The notes: generated from the letters alone by a model not told the origin. A stretch of 20,459 bases of DNA from Chara braunii (GCA_003427395.1 BFEA01000379.1:262386-282844); one strand, 5' to 3'; counted from the first letter of the stretch, positions 1 through 9,460 are shown. Numbers and translations: made by a program.

Positions 1-839
1 GACACACCCTTACCCAAACAGACATGACATACACATCTCCTGGTGAACAGGTAAGTCTTTTGACAATGCCCTTTGCCTTAGTTTTAAATATGCCTGTTGA
101 TAGAGAACTTGACCTTTGACCTGCTTTCACGTTTCTGAGCTCTGACGAGATACCTTTTCACAATGCTTTACTTTTTCAAGGCCCGTGCTGCTTTATTTTT
201 ACAAGGCCTGAGGCCTATATCGGGTAAAGGCCCTTTTATCTTACACATAGCCTACTACCTCTCACTTTCTCTCCACTCTCCCCTCACCAGATGCCAGTGA
301 AGAGTTTGATTACATAGGTGCTCCTCAGCCACAAAACATGTATCTGCCAGATCCCACTGACACTTCGACCACCCGCCACCTTCTCCCTTGTGCTTCCCTG
401 CCTCTAGCTACAGCAGGTGCATGCTGATAGCCATGACTATGCTGCCTTCACTCTTCCTAAGCACTGCTTCAGCACCTGCTACAACACCTATGTCGCCTAA
501 TACTGCATGCAGCCCGTTGTGTTATCTGCCCCCCCCCTCTTCCTTTTGTCATTGTCTGGCCGAGCTCTGGGCCCCCGGTAGGCGATCCCTGCCGGCCTGT
601 ATCCAGACCAGGCTTGCTGGATAGTTACATGTGCCGGTCAACAAAAAGGGCCCAGCTGTGTCACAGGCGACAGTCATCACTCAGGGATAGCCTGATTAGG
701 GCCACTGAGGCCTGCAGTTCCTCTGAACCCCTGAAGTTTCTTTAAAAGCCCTCTGAACCACTTCATAGCTAAATCATTTTTGTCATTTTGGGTACGAAGT
801 TTCTTTAAAAACATTAGACATAGGTGTTATTTCCATTTA
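1..839. other. Unassigned intergenic DNA
   Basis: I see no gene, RNA or mobile-element signature here. The ORF at 388-624 is short, has no recognisable domain and an irregular Cys/Pro/Ser composition, and looks like chance. A short C run lies near 531-538. The stretch could be old repeat sequence too diverged to recognise by eye. Confidence 0.5.
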
Positions 840-873
840 TGTAGCGGTACCCCACCGGTTCTTGCAGTGAGGC

Positions 874-919
874 CAGTCCAATTTCGGGCCGTCAGCCTGA
901 TACTGGCCCGGTAGGACTG
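874..919. repeat. Nested inverted repeat (hairpin)
   Basis: Two nested perfect 6-bp arm pairs are visible: CAGTCC (874-879) with GGACTG (914-919), and CGGGCC (885-890) with GGCCCG (905-910). The inner loop is 14 nt. As RNA or single-stranded DNA this would fold as a two-step stem. No function is evident; it could belong to a decayed LTR. Confidence 0.6.
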
Positions 920-1036
920 TCGTCCAGGTAGTCCCCCGTGCTGGTATGTAATTCAGTAATGTGCCTTGTTTCGGACCTTTTAATTCATTCGGGGTAGTCC
1001 AATTCCGCCTCCACCCCGCTATCTATTCTATCTATC

Positions 1037-1037
<1 letters not shown>

Positions 1038-1073
<36 letters not shown>

Positions 1074-1106
1074 CCCCCCCCCCCCTCTCTCCCCCCCCCC
1101 CTCCCC

Positions 1107-1147
<41 letters not shown>

Positions 1148-1163
1148 TCTCTCTCCCCCCCCC
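1038..1163. repeat. Poly-C / (CT)n low-complexity tract
   Basis: About 126 bp of almost pure pyrimidine: an interrupted poly-C run followed by a (CT)n block near 1116-1160 and a final C run. Both strands give long artificial ORFs here (poly-Pro/Leu-Ser on plus, Gly/Glu-Arg on minus), which should not be read as proteins. Homopolymer length is likely to be unreliable in the assembly. Confidence 0.95.
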
Positions 1164-2140
1164 GGCTATTGGTGCACGGTAGCCAAACCGCTCCGGCCGC
1201 ACATCTGCTCCACTGGTATCGAAGAAGAGTTGATCTCAGGCTCCCTCCCATCACGGCCCCATAATGATGCCACATCATCAACCGGTTAATGTCACCAGCT
1301 TCGGACCGTCGGCCATCACGTCCACTCCCAACACTGCAGGATTTTCATCGAGCTTCCCGACCTTCTTCTCCATCGCCATCCGCCCTCACTGCTCAGTCAT
1401 GGCCTTCAACCTGGTGCAGCGGAGCTTCTTCAATGGCTAGGGAGTCTTAGCTCGGTGGCCACGGCGTTGAGGTACTTCTACGGCTACCTCCTTGTGCTCA
1501 GCGTGCAACCGATGTCTCCTTCCCTAGTCAGCACTCTCTTCTAGTGCCCCCTTTGCCTGTCTCCTCGTTGCCTTCTCTTCCTGCTTCTCCCCACCTCCGT
1601 CCTCCTCGCCCGCCGACCCCTGCCCCAAAATTTGCCCTGAGCATGCACCCTGATGCTTGATCCTTTCCCACCATGTGCCACCTTCCCCCGCCACTGCTTT
1701 CTTTCCCTCACTTTATCGCCGCACCTCCCAATCACAACTGTGCCCGGTATTCCCCAGCTGCACATTTGTTCTCCCACTCAGATCATATTCCTGCTCGTGC
1801 CTCCCCTGCCATGTCTTTCCCTGACCTTCTCCTCTTCTGCACCCTGCTTCCATCCCCTGTCCGGTTGAACACCTCCCCCACTCGCTTGCCCGATCCTCTC
1901 ACTTCTCTGACCTCCCTCCTCTCAACTTGCACTCCTCCCCGCCTTCTTCAACCACCTCCCTTCTCTCAATGCACGCTCTTCCCTGCCTTCTTCCTCACCC
2001 GTTCCTCTGCTTCTGTTACAGACTCCGCCAGGGCTCGATCCCTGGTCTGCGGGTTACAACCCACCAGCTTGCTGTATTTATTCTTTTTTTTGTTATTTTA
2101 ACTTTTTTACAATTTTCTTGTTTTGTTTCGTTTGTTCTCT
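1164..2140. other. Pyrimidine-rich unassigned region
   Basis: No confident gene. A plus-strand sequence TGGTATC begins at 1214 and resembles the first seven bases of a tRNA-iMet primer-binding site, but the next bases diverge and no matching LTR end could be shown. From about 1540 onward the plus strand is strongly CT-rich, as in long leaders or decayed elements. The ORFs at 1673-2101 and on the minus strand at 1541-1777 have low-complexity compositions and no domain. Confidence 0.4.
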
Positions 2141-2152
2141 TCTGATTTCAGA

Positions 2153-2250
2153 CAGTTGGCGCCATCTGCATTCTGGCGCCCATTTTCAAATTCCTTCTAT
2201 TGAGACTATGGGATTTTGGACACTTGGCGCCATCCGACATTCTGGCGCCC
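2153..2250 (+). repeat. Duplicated TTGGCGCC motif, primer-binding-site-like
   Basis: Two related blocks lie about 70 bp apart. The first (about 2156-2181) reads TTGGCGCCATCTG, a short gap, then TCTGGCGCCC. The second (about 2225-2250) reads TTGGCGCCATCCG, a short gap, then TCTGGCGCCC. Each therefore holds two palindromic GGCGCC cores. TTGGCGCC followed by a short TCTG-type tail is a known style of primer-binding site just inside the 5' LTR of some plant LTR retrotransposons. The sequence just upstream ends TTTCAGACA, compatible with an LTR end. No partner LTR was identified, so the assignment is tentative. Confidence 0.35.
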
Positions 2251-2464
2251 TCTCTCAGACTTCCGATTGTCAGTACTGGCCTTGAGGCATTTTCACTTTT
2301 GCCCTCAGGACCGTACCTGAGTCTGGTACTTATGTCCGGACTCAAGCCCAGTACGGGCATCAAGTTTTCAGTCTCAGCACTTGTGCTCAGATCGACTTTG
2401 CTTCCACATTGTGTTCGCGAATTCAAGACTTAGTGTGTGTGTGTTCTCTCACTCCCCCTCTCTC

Positions 2465-2732
2465 TCCCAGCCTCGCTGCTCTGCCGCTCCCTCGTCGCAG
2501 CTTCCCCTTCCCCTCTCCCTGCTATCCCGATTCCCCTTTACCCTCATCAACCTTCTTGCTCTGCTGACCAGGTACACGTTCCATTTCCCCCCTTCATTTC
2601 CCAGCCTCGCTGCTCTGCCGCTCCCTCGTCGCAGCTTCCCCTTCCCCTCTCCCTGCTATCCCGATTCCCCTTTACCCTCATCAACCTTCTTGCTCTGCTG
2701 ACCAGGTACACGTTCCATTTCCCCCCTTCATT
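2465..2732. repeat. Exact 134-bp tandem duplication
   Basis: Copy 1 is 2465-2598 and copy 2 is 2599-2732. Reading base by base I found no difference between them. The unit is CT-rich, starts at a CCCAGCCTCGCTG block and includes GCTGACCAGGTACACG. The identity implies either a recent duplication or an assembly artefact. It keeps a plus-strand frame open through both copies (2437-2967), but that product is low-complexity and matches no domain. Confidence 0.93.
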
Positions 2733-3297
2733 TCCTCCCCGTATCGCGCCCCTTCCCTTGCAACTACAATTGCAGATTTATCCCCGCACAATCGCTCATC
2801 TTCTTGCGCTTTCACGCTGCACCTCCCCCCACTCTTTCCCACAGCACCTTCCTCCACTTTCATGTGCTTTCCCACGTGTGACTTTCCGATCCCTCCGCCA
2901 GCTGGCACTCATCTCCAGTGCGCCCCCCATCATGTTGCCCAACCCCAATCCCATCATCTTGTCCTGACGCTGCATTCCTCGAATGTCCTCCTCCCAACCT
3001 TCATCAATCCCGAAACCTTCTCCCAAAATGTCGATCTCCACCAGATCGTGATCCCGATTCCGCTTTCCCCCTCGTCAATCCTCCCTGCCAATTGCTTCCG
3101 CCGCCCGATCGGTTCTTCCCTCTCCCACCTTCAAAGTGTTGTCAAGTGTGGAGTCCGGCTCCGCCACAGCTGCTCAAAGATTCAACAGGTGAACAATCGA
3201 TACATGATGGCATACATCATTTGAATTTGATCGCCAGTACGAGTACAAACTGTGAGAACATGTATTGATCCTCTACCTCCTTCAGACTTTAAGCTAG
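2733..3297. other. Pyrimidine-rich DNA upstream of element 1 gag
   Basis: Continuation of the CT-rich strand, ending at an in-frame TAG (3295-3297) just before the open gag frame. It is probably untranslated leader of element 1 or unrelated decayed repeat. I found no 5' LTR matching the 3' LTR that begins at 9473, so the left end of element 1 is undefined. Confidence 0.4.
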
Positions 3298-3330
3298 CGG
3301 CGTCAGTCCATTCTTGCCCCTCTAACTGCG

Positions 3331-3380
3331 TCTTCTTCTTCTTCTTCTTCTTCTTCTTCTTCTTCTTCTTCTTCTTCTTC
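3331..3380 (+). repeat. (TCT)n microsatellite inside gag
   Basis: About 17 TCT units in the gag frame, giving a poly-Ser run. A shorter GCT run (about 3427-3450) gives the neighbouring poly-Ala. Both are coding microsatellites within the retrotransposon and are prone to length change. Confidence 0.95.
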
Positions 3381-3916
3381 GAGTGTGGTCAACAGCTTAT
3401 CTGGATCTGCAGCAGGTCCACACCCCGTTGTTGCTGCTGCTGCTGCTGCAGTGGCAAGTGGCGGTGCAGGGCATTCTGGAACGGTTGCAGCCCCAAATTG
3501 GAACCCAGCAATCGTTGGTCCTAGCTGCAGCTTTCCCTATGTGGACAGGAAGGCGGCACAGATTCCGTCTAAGTATGACGGAAAAGACGACATTGAGTCT
3601 TAGATCAGCTCTATGCAATCCTACTTTGATGTGTTGGGGACACCCCCCGTTACTCAGACGTCGGTCCTAGGGACCAATGTGAAACCCGTCGTAAAAGGCT
3701 TCTTAGAAGTCCAAGCTGTACAGTCCGACTATAAAAGAATAGACCTGAACAAATGGCTGAAGGCTACGCCTATAGCTGCATTCGAGGATCTCTTGATCAA
3801 GCCATATGCTGATCCGCATGCTGCAGCCAAAGCTAAACGAAAGCTTGACAAGCTCAAGCACAACAAGTGGACCGGCACTATGCATAGTTTGCAGCAGTAC
3901 GTTAGTAAACTCTTTG

Positions 3917-3924
3917 CTACTCCT
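3917..3924. repeat. hAT target-site duplication, left copy
   Basis: CTACTCCT directly abuts the CAGAG terminus of the element and is repeated exactly at 4881-4888. Eight bases is the usual hAT duplication length. Confidence 0.85.
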
Positions 3925-4880
3925 CAGAGGTGGGCACCGGGTGCCCACAGCTGCACCCACCTGCCCCACCCGACCCACAAGGTGATTGGGTTGGGCTTTG
4001 GTCTACCTATGCCTCCTTGGGTGGGTAACGGGTGTGTGCAGCTAGTGGGCATTTCTGGGTCATGGGCGGGTCAATATTTGCTCTGGGTCACCCGACGGGT
4101 GGGTGACAGGTGGGTGAAGCGTTGGCCTGGGTCACCCGACCCATGTCTACCCAAGAAAATCCCCCCCTCCCCCTTGGGGTCTTGGCCCCTTTCAGCCCTC
4201 CCCCTCTCCCCCCTCCCCCCCCCACAACCAGAAAATAAAACGAACAAGACCTTATGTCCATCTGTGCAGTCCACAGGCTCGGGGTTGAGAGAGACGAAAA
4301 AAGCGGGCCTAGGTACAGTCACGCAGGGTCGCCTGTTACTTCGGGGCCAAGAAAAAAAAAAAAAACAGCGTACTCCAGCAATTCAGCCCCTCGCCCAATT
4401 TTTCTCTAAAAAAAGGACGAAGCGGTTCTAGCCACAATAGGCAGGCTGATCCATCCCCTTTGAACTTCGCCCTTGGTTAGTGAACTTGGCGAATTCGGAA
4501 GCCCGCCCCCAACTTACCTGACCTTACCGATGTGTGACGCCATGATGGAGTGACGCTGGCAAGCGATGCAAGGTAGAGAGGTGGCGACACCGGTGGAGTC
4601 GTGAGAAGGGCTCCATTGGCACAAGCGGGTGCAGACGGCAAAAAAATAGGTCTTGGGTGCAGGCGGGTAATAATGTTCTCACGGCTGCGGGTGGGTCCGG
4701 GTGCGGACCTTTTTCGGGTGGCGGGCGGGTCGGGCGTAGGGCTGAAATTACAGAAAGTATTTTGGGTGGGCGGGGTCGTTTTGAGGCGGAAATTAAAATT
4801 CGTGGGTCGGGCGGGTGGCACAAAAATAAAATTAAGCGGGTTGGGTCACAGGTGAGAAAAAAAAAAAATCCCTAGCTCTG
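3925..4880. mobile_element. Non-autonomous hAT-like DNA transposon inside gag
   Basis: The left end reads CAGAGGTGGGCA. The reverse complement of the right end reads CAGAGCTAGGGA, so the imperfect terminal inverted repeats agree at 9 of 12 positions and fit the CAGNG style of hAT ends. An 8-bp duplication CTACTCCT flanks it exactly (3917-3924 and 4881-4888), the size expected for hAT. Subterminal regions are rich in ACCCG/CGGGT motifs on opposite strands. A 9-bp perfect palindrome lies at 3930-3948. No transposase is encoded; internal ORFs on either strand are chance. On the far side the gag capsid reading resumes, confirming an insertion rather than gag sequence. A LINE or SINE origin was considered because of an A run near the right end, but the inverted repeats fit hAT better. 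Confidence 0.82.
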
Positions 4881-4888
4881 CTACTCCT
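4881..4888. repeat. hAT target-site duplication, right copy
   Basis: Second copy of CTACTCCT, directly after the CTCTG right terminus. A further G precedes both copies, so the shared stretch is 9 bp, but the terminal repeats place the boundary at 8. Confidence 0.85.
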
Positions 4889-5537
4889 GCTCTGGAGATG
4901 ACTGCGTAGTCTTGCTTAGATGTAATTAAACGTACGATTCCCTCTACTATAACACATCGCCTGGGGCTCGGACTCATAGCATATACAAATTGGCTTTCCC
5001 TCATGCGGGATTTAGTTAAGATGGATGCCTTTGTTAAACCCAAAGACTGCAACTGGTTAAGATTTAGTTAAGATGGAGGCACACGACCTCCCGGGTGGAT
5101 CGGGTGGCAAAACGACCACCTGCCGCAAACGGTTTCTGGGCAGCAACCGTTTTGCAGCGCACGATCAACTTGAGGTTGACGAGGAGACCTTCGCAGAGGA
5201 CCCTTCTATTGGTGACGATCAAGAGCAAGACTGCGAGGCATCTAGCTCTTCATCAGCCCATGAGTCCGCCAATGTAGATGATGATGAATCAATGAATGCC
5301 TTTAAGAAGATTGCCTTCAAAAATAAGGGACCGAAGAACACAGTAAAGAACAACACTAAAACCATTCACCTCCCCAAGGGAGTGAAGATTCCACCCAAAC
5401 CAGAGGATCCTGCCACAAAACCATGGGTAGATCTCCGGATTCGTGAAAGTGAGTGGAAACACAGGGTGAAGAAAGGGGTTTGTCTGCATTGCACCAGACC
5501 GGGACACTCAGTCCAACATTGCTTCAGATTGCAGTAG
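4889..5537 (+). pseudogene. gag: Element 1 Gag, C-terminal part with CCHC zinc knuckle
   Basis: Right of the hAT element the gag reading continues with ALEMTA, a TAG stop at 4907-4909, then SCLDVIKRT, the end of a capsid domain. A 17-bp direct repeat (5009-5025 and 5061-5077) encloses extra sequence that shifts the frame by one. From 5073 the frame is open to a TAG at 5535-5537 and includes an acidic Ser-rich linker, a Lys-rich basic stretch, and the zinc knuckle CLHCTRPGHSVQHC (CX2CX4HX4C), the nucleic-acid-binding motif of nucleocapsid. No joined protein is offered because the frame is broken in several places. Confidence 0.82.
5009..5077. repeat. 17-bp direct repeat flanking extra bases in gag
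   Basis: GATTTAGTTAAGATGGA occurs at 5009-5025 and 5061-5077, offset 52 bp. Gag aligns sensibly on both sides if one copy plus the 35 intervening bases is extra. Since 52 is not a multiple of three, this causes the frameshift. It looks like a repair-associated or slippage duplication. Confidence 0.85.
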
Positions 5538-5641
5538 GGAAACCAACAAAGGGGGTAGAAACATCATCAGCACACTCTACAGATGGAGAGGCTGAACATG
5601 TAAGTATAGATCCTTCACCGGATTCTAATCCTACTTAACAA

Positions 5642-6186
5642 ACCTCTCTTGAGACCCCATCTGATGCTGATGCCATGGCTGAAAAATTGCACATCCTCTA
5701 CAAGGAGCCTTGGGTGGAGTCGGAAGAGATTGACTTTCATGTTCTCTTGTTGTGCTAAGCTCACATAAAGCAACAACGCGCGCAAGAGAAAACGAAGTTG
5801 ATCTTCTTCAAACTCCGCATTAACGGTCGTTACATCAGTGCGCAGGCTGATTGTGGCGCAACCACCAACTACTTCTCACCGCACGACATTTGTAAGACAT
5901 GCTTTGGAATGAAACAAGTGACTTTGCAGAATCCTTGTCGGACCCAAGTGGGCAACCAAGAGGTTGTCACATCTACGTGCGCACTACCTTTGACGCAGAC
6001 CGCACTATTACGCATGAGTTGAACTTCTATGTCCTTGATAAGTGCCCCTTCGACGTGGTTATTGGCTTGGGCTGGTTGCAGGTCCAATGTGAAAGAACCA
6101 CATGGAAGGACTCACAATTCATGGTCAAAGATGCCACGGGATCGAGCGTTCAGTCCTCTAGGACGAGCCGCATGAGTCCCAAGTGA
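5642..6186 (+). pseudogene. Element 1 aspartic protease (broken)
   Basis: A frame around 5798-6022 encodes FFKLRINGRYISAQADCGATTNYFS, which I cite in two parts: the strand FFKLRINGRYISAQ and the catalytic loop ADCGATTNYFS. Retroviral-type proteases have D-T/S-G-A here; this copy has Cys at the second position. The later strand IGLGWLQ (near 6061-6078) lies in another frame and corresponds to the ILG-x-WL segment of the fold, so at least one frameshift separates the halves. A TGA stop closes the second frame at about 6184-6186. The product is presumed non-functional. Confidence 0.7.
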
Positions 6187-6476
6187 CTTTTCTCAATGCA
6201 ATGAAATTTTGTAAAAAGTGGCGTAGGCGCAAAGTTGATGAGCAAATGTATATAGCCTTTGTGAGGCCTGCTCATGTGCCTTTTATTTTTGTTGTACATA
6301 ATGATTCTACTTTGCATGTCGTTTCCACTTCTAATGCAACTACTTCTACCTCTACTAAATCTACTTCTAGTTCAAACGACTCTGCTTCAAATCTTGTTGT
6401 TTTGGCTACACCTATGCACTCTGGTATGCTTGCACCAGATTGTGATGATCCACCTCCTGAGATCCCATCAGAGATC
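6187..6476 (+). other. Protease-RT linker of element 1
   Basis: The open frame 6183-6755 begins with a basic stretch, passes through a Thr/Ser/Asn-rich low-complexity linker (about 6300-6400), and runs into the conserved pre-RT segment. It has no catalytic motif and serves as a tether in the Pol polyprotein of such elements. Confidence 0.55.
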
Positions 6477-7375
6477 TGCAGCCTTCTCAACCGATTCCCT
6501 GAAGTTTTGGCCAAACCACGTGGAGTTCCCGTGCGTCCGGTCCGACACAAGATCGAGTTGATAGAAGGCAGCACTCCAAAAGGTTGTGTCTATCGAATGG
6601 GCTCAGGCGAATTGGAGGAGTTGAGAAAAGGCAGATCGATGACATGCTTGAAAAAGGTTGGATCAAGCCAAGCGAATCTGAATTCGGTATACCAGTTCTG
6701 TTTGTCCCTAAGAAAGGAGGCAAGCTACGGATGTGTATCAATTACCGCGGACTGAATAGAATAACAAGAAAGAATGCATACCCTTTGCCGCACATTGATG
6801 ATCTGCTTGATGATGCAGGTGGATGCAAGGTCTTCAACAAGATCGATCTCAAGTCTGGTTATTACCAGATTGAAGTCGACCCCGCTGACCAACACAAAAC
6901 TGCATTCAAAACTCGCAATGGTTTGTACGAGTTTACCGTCATGCCCTTCGGTCTCACGAATGCACCAGCCACCTTCCAGAGTCTCATGGACAAGGTGTTC
7001 TGCAGTCAGATCAATCAATTTGTTGTTGTTTATCTGGATGACATACTAATCTTCAGCAAGTCGATGGAGGATCACATGAGACACCCTGAGGAAGTGTTGA
7101 AGATCCTCAAGGATGCACAACTCCATCTCAACTTAGAGAAATCTGAGTTTGGGAGGGACAGCGTCATCTACCTTGGACATCGGTTGTCCGCTGCAGGGCT
7201 AGAGCCCGGGGCAACCAAAGTTGAGGTCATCCGCAAATGGCCTCAACCGGCAAATGTCCGTGAGTTGCGTTCTTTTCTTGGTCTCGCGTCATACTACCGT
7301 AAGTTTGTGCCCAAATTCTCTATCATCGCCCGTCCGCTGTCCAAATTGACAAGCAAGAATGTGTCTTACACATGA
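6477..7375 (+). pseudogene. pol: Element 1 reverse transcriptase
   Basis: The N-terminal RT segment (LLNRFPEVLAKPRGVP, then VRHKIELIEG) is in the frame of 6183-6755. A single-base shift near 6620 moves to the frame of 6584-7375, which carries [69 protein letters not shown] and the catalytic VYLDDILIFS. YLDD is at 7031-7042 and both Asp residues are intact. The thumb/connection segment FLGLASYYRKFVPKFS follows. A TGA at 7373-7375 interrupts before RNase H. RT is the best preserved domain and the best marker for placing the family. Confidence 0.92.
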
Positions 7376-7851
7376 GATGGGGAATGCACAACCGCATTCC
7401 AAGCATTGAAGGAGAATTTGGTGAGTCATCCTGTGCTCCGTATTGCAGATCGCAAACTTACATTCATAGTAACTACGGATGCAATCTTGTATGGGATCGG
7501 TGCAGTGCTGCAGCAAGATGATAGTGACGGCTTACGTCCGCTTGAGTACTACAGCAAACGCATGCCCATTCACAAGGTAGCTGCCTCCACTTACATGCGA
7601 GAGCTCTATGCCTTGAGAGAGGTACTAGATCATTGGAAACAGTACTCTTGGGTTGCCATTTCAAAGAGTTCTCAGACCACGAGACTTTGAAATGGATTCA
7701 GACACAAATTAATTCATCAACTACATTGACCCGCTGGCTGCATGAGATTGGTGTGTAATACTGTGTATGATTTTGAACTTAAACACAAGAAATTTGTTAC
7801 AATTGCGTTGCGGATGCTTCGTCTCGCCACCCTAAGTACACGACTTGCCTT
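7376..7851 (+). pseudogene. Element 1 RNase H (fragmented)
   Basis: Begins FQALKENLVSHPVLRIAD, then FIVTTDAILYGIGAVLQQ with the first catalytic Asp, PLEYYSKRMP, and RELYALREV with the catalytic Glu. A frameshift near 7650 is followed in another frame by FSDHETLKWIQTQIN with the next catalytic Asp. Several further frame changes and stops occur at about 7755-7800 before VADASSRHPKY, the usual C-terminal ADALSR-like motif. The catalytic residues can be seen, but the frame is destroyed. Confidence 0.78.
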
Positions 7852-8798
7852 GTGGGATCCTACGATCTCCGTAAGAATTTCAAGGAGGAACTAGTTGAGC
7901 ACATTGTTAAGGACCCGGAACTTAGTCCCATCCTTGAGCAGATCCAAGCCGACCCTAGCAGTCAGCCTGATTTCCATGTGTGTAAAGGTTTGCTCTTCCG
8001 ACGTTACGAGAAGTACGACCAACTGTGTGTACCCAACCATGAGCCTATCCGTACTCACTTCTTGAACTTCGCTCATGGCCAGAGTGGACACCTCGGTTTT
8101 GAGAATACATACGGAAGCCAATTGCAAAAGTTTGTATGGTCTGGGATGAAAGGAATGACACGAAAGTTTGTGGCTGAGTGTGAGGTTTGTCAACGCATCA
8201 ACCGTCTCGACAAAAGCCCTATGGGCTGCTGCATCCTCTTCTTATCCCTGATGGTCCGGGTGAGTCTCTTTCCATTGACTTCACGGACATGGGAAAGAAG
8301 AGCAGGAACAAATATTCGCAAGTAATGGTGATAGTTCACCACTTTTTAAAATTTCTGAATTTGATTCCATTGCCACCTCACGCCCCAACTAGCTTTGTGA
8401 TCAAGGAGTTTAACAAGAGGTACACTCTGCAGTGTGGGCCCCCGAAGACTATCGTGAGTGACCGGGACACTAGGTTCATAAGTGCAGATTGGGAAGATTT
8501 CACCTCCCAGATCAATGACATCAAACTCAAGAAGACATTTGGTAGACATCTCGAAGCCAATGGATTGGTCGAGGAAATCAACCAGAATGTGATCCAACTT
8601 CTCCGAGCTCTAATTATGCCTGATCAGAACTCTTGGGATGAGGAATTGTCGATTGTGCAGGGATTGTACAACAACTCCATACACTCCTCCACCAGGATGA
8701 CACCTAATCGGTTGCACCTCGGGTGGCAAATTCGCAATCCCCTATCCTATTTGTTTCCTGACCAGCCACCCGGCCAAACGCCTGGCCAGCCAGGCTAG
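7852..8798 (+). pseudogene. Element 1 integrase: zinc finger and DDE core
   Basis: The N-terminal H2C2 zinc finger is present as HX4HX29CX2C (His codons at 8074 and 8089; CEVC at 8179-8190). A frameshift near 8220 moves to the frame of 8187-8798. The DDE core follows: SIDFTDMGKK (Asp at 8277-8279), VSDRDTRF (Asp at 8460-8462) and NGLVEEINQ (Glu at 8571-8573), a D-X36-E spacing. In related integrases the last motif is DGQTE, so D-to-N and other changes show decay. A TAG after GQPG closes the frame at 8796-8798. Integrase would insert the cDNA copy into chromosomes. Confidence 0.85.
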
Positions 8799-9085
8799 AG
8801 CGCTAAGTTTGATCGCTTGCTCAAAGTTGTTGTTGCAGTTATGGAAAGGCGACGTGGTACTATCATTAACCATGCTAACAAAAAGCGCCAGCCTGAACCT
8901 TTCACAGTGGGAAGCTATGTTTGGGTCAAATTGTCTGAGTTTTCTGAAGAAGGTGTATCACGAAAGCTTTTTCCTCAGTATTACGTTCCGTGGAAGGTGC
9001 TGAACCAGGTAGGTAATGATTCATTTGGTCCTTCTTACACGATCGACGTGCCTGGTCATCTACGCACGTACCAGTTTTTCACACG
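8799..9085 (+). pseudogene. Element 1 integrase C-terminal (GPY/F-like) module
   Basis: The frame 8817-9089 encodes LLKVVVAVMERRR, FTVGSYVWVKLSEF and RKLFPQYYVPWKVLNQVG, then YTIDVPGHLRTY. The pattern of KL.P.y.GPw.vl..vg...y.i.lP is that of the GPY/F module; here the Gly of GPW is replaced by Val. Another frameshift near 9085 leads to the chromodomain. Confidence 0.7.
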
Positions 9086-9431
9086 TTGAAGTTCTTTCCG
9101 TATGTACCACCCGAAACTTTTCAGTATCGAGAATCGATGATTCCTCGCACAATCAATGGCGATCATGAGATTGATAGAATTGTCGATCACAGTGGAAAAG
9201 GAAAAAATAGACAATGCAAAGTTCATTTTCTATATCACCCATTGAATGACTTTCAACTGAATTGCTAAGAAAGATTTGTTGCAGAGTGCCCCGCGAGTCG
9301 TCAATGCATATGAACGACTGATTAGCTCCGAACAGCAACCTAAATTCACCGCTACCCTCACTCCTACGGAACATACCCGATCTCTCTTTGCCATTTACGC
9401 TTATGATGCATTACGCAGGGACTCTGATTGA
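9086..9431 (+). pseudogene. Element 1 chromodomain-like C-terminus
   Basis: DHEIDRIVDHSGKGKNRQCKV and the following VHFLYHPLND resemble the first strands of a chromodomain (x-V-x-x-I-x-x-x-R then eYlVkw-y); these are two adjacent short stretches of the frame 9086-9268. After a TAA at 9266-9268 the family C-terminus continues one base over, ending with a TGA at 9429-9431 just before the polypurine tract. In chromoviruses this domain directs integration to chromatin marks. The match is partial: the expected Trp of the third strand is absent. Confidence 0.6.
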
Positions 9432-9460
9432 ATTACTCGCTCGAAGGGACCTTGCTCTTG

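Larger units (their letters stand above)
3298..3924 (+). pseudogene. gag: Element 1 Gag, N-terminal part (broken)
   Basis: The frame is open from 3298 after an upstream TAG. It encodes a short leader, about 17 consecutive Ser codons from the (TCT)n tract (3331-3380), an Ala-rich stretch, then a Ty3-type capsid region. That region includes KYDGKDDIES, MQSYFDVLGTPP, VVKGFLEVQAVQ, LNKWLKATP and KLDKLKHNKWTG, typical of retrotransposon gag capsids. A TAG at 3601-3603 interrupts the frame just before ISSMQSY, where the family usually has a Trp codon. No clear ATG precedes the Ser run; the first ATG in frame after the stop is 3613. The frame runs into the hAT insertion at 3925. Confidence 0.8.

Noticed and set aside
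1214-1230. TGGTATCGAAG as primer-binding site for element 1
   Set aside because: Only seven bases fit the usual site, it lies over 2 kb from gag, and the preceding sequence does not match the 3' LTR beginning at 9473.
985-1281. Minus-strand Arg-Glu/Gly-rich ORF
   Set aside because: Entirely a translation of the poly-C/CT tract.
2020-2065. CCAGGG-CTCGAT-CCCTGG resembling a tRNA T-arm or SINE B box
   Set aside because: The loop is one base short, no A box or cloverleaf can be drawn upstream, and there is no tail or flanking duplication.
2437-2967. 176-codon plus-strand ORF
   Set aside because: Its length is due to the 134-bp duplication and pyrimidine-rich bias; the composition is Ser/Pro/Leu with no domain.
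4477-4823. Minus-strand Pro-rich ORFs inside the hAT-like element
   Set aside because: No transposase motifs; they follow the GC-rich subterminal repeats.
4850-4875. A run near the right end of the inserted element as a poly-A tail of a SINE or LINE
   Set aside because: The CTCTG terminus after it pairs with the CAGAG left end, and the duplication is exactly 8 bp, both fitting hAT instead.
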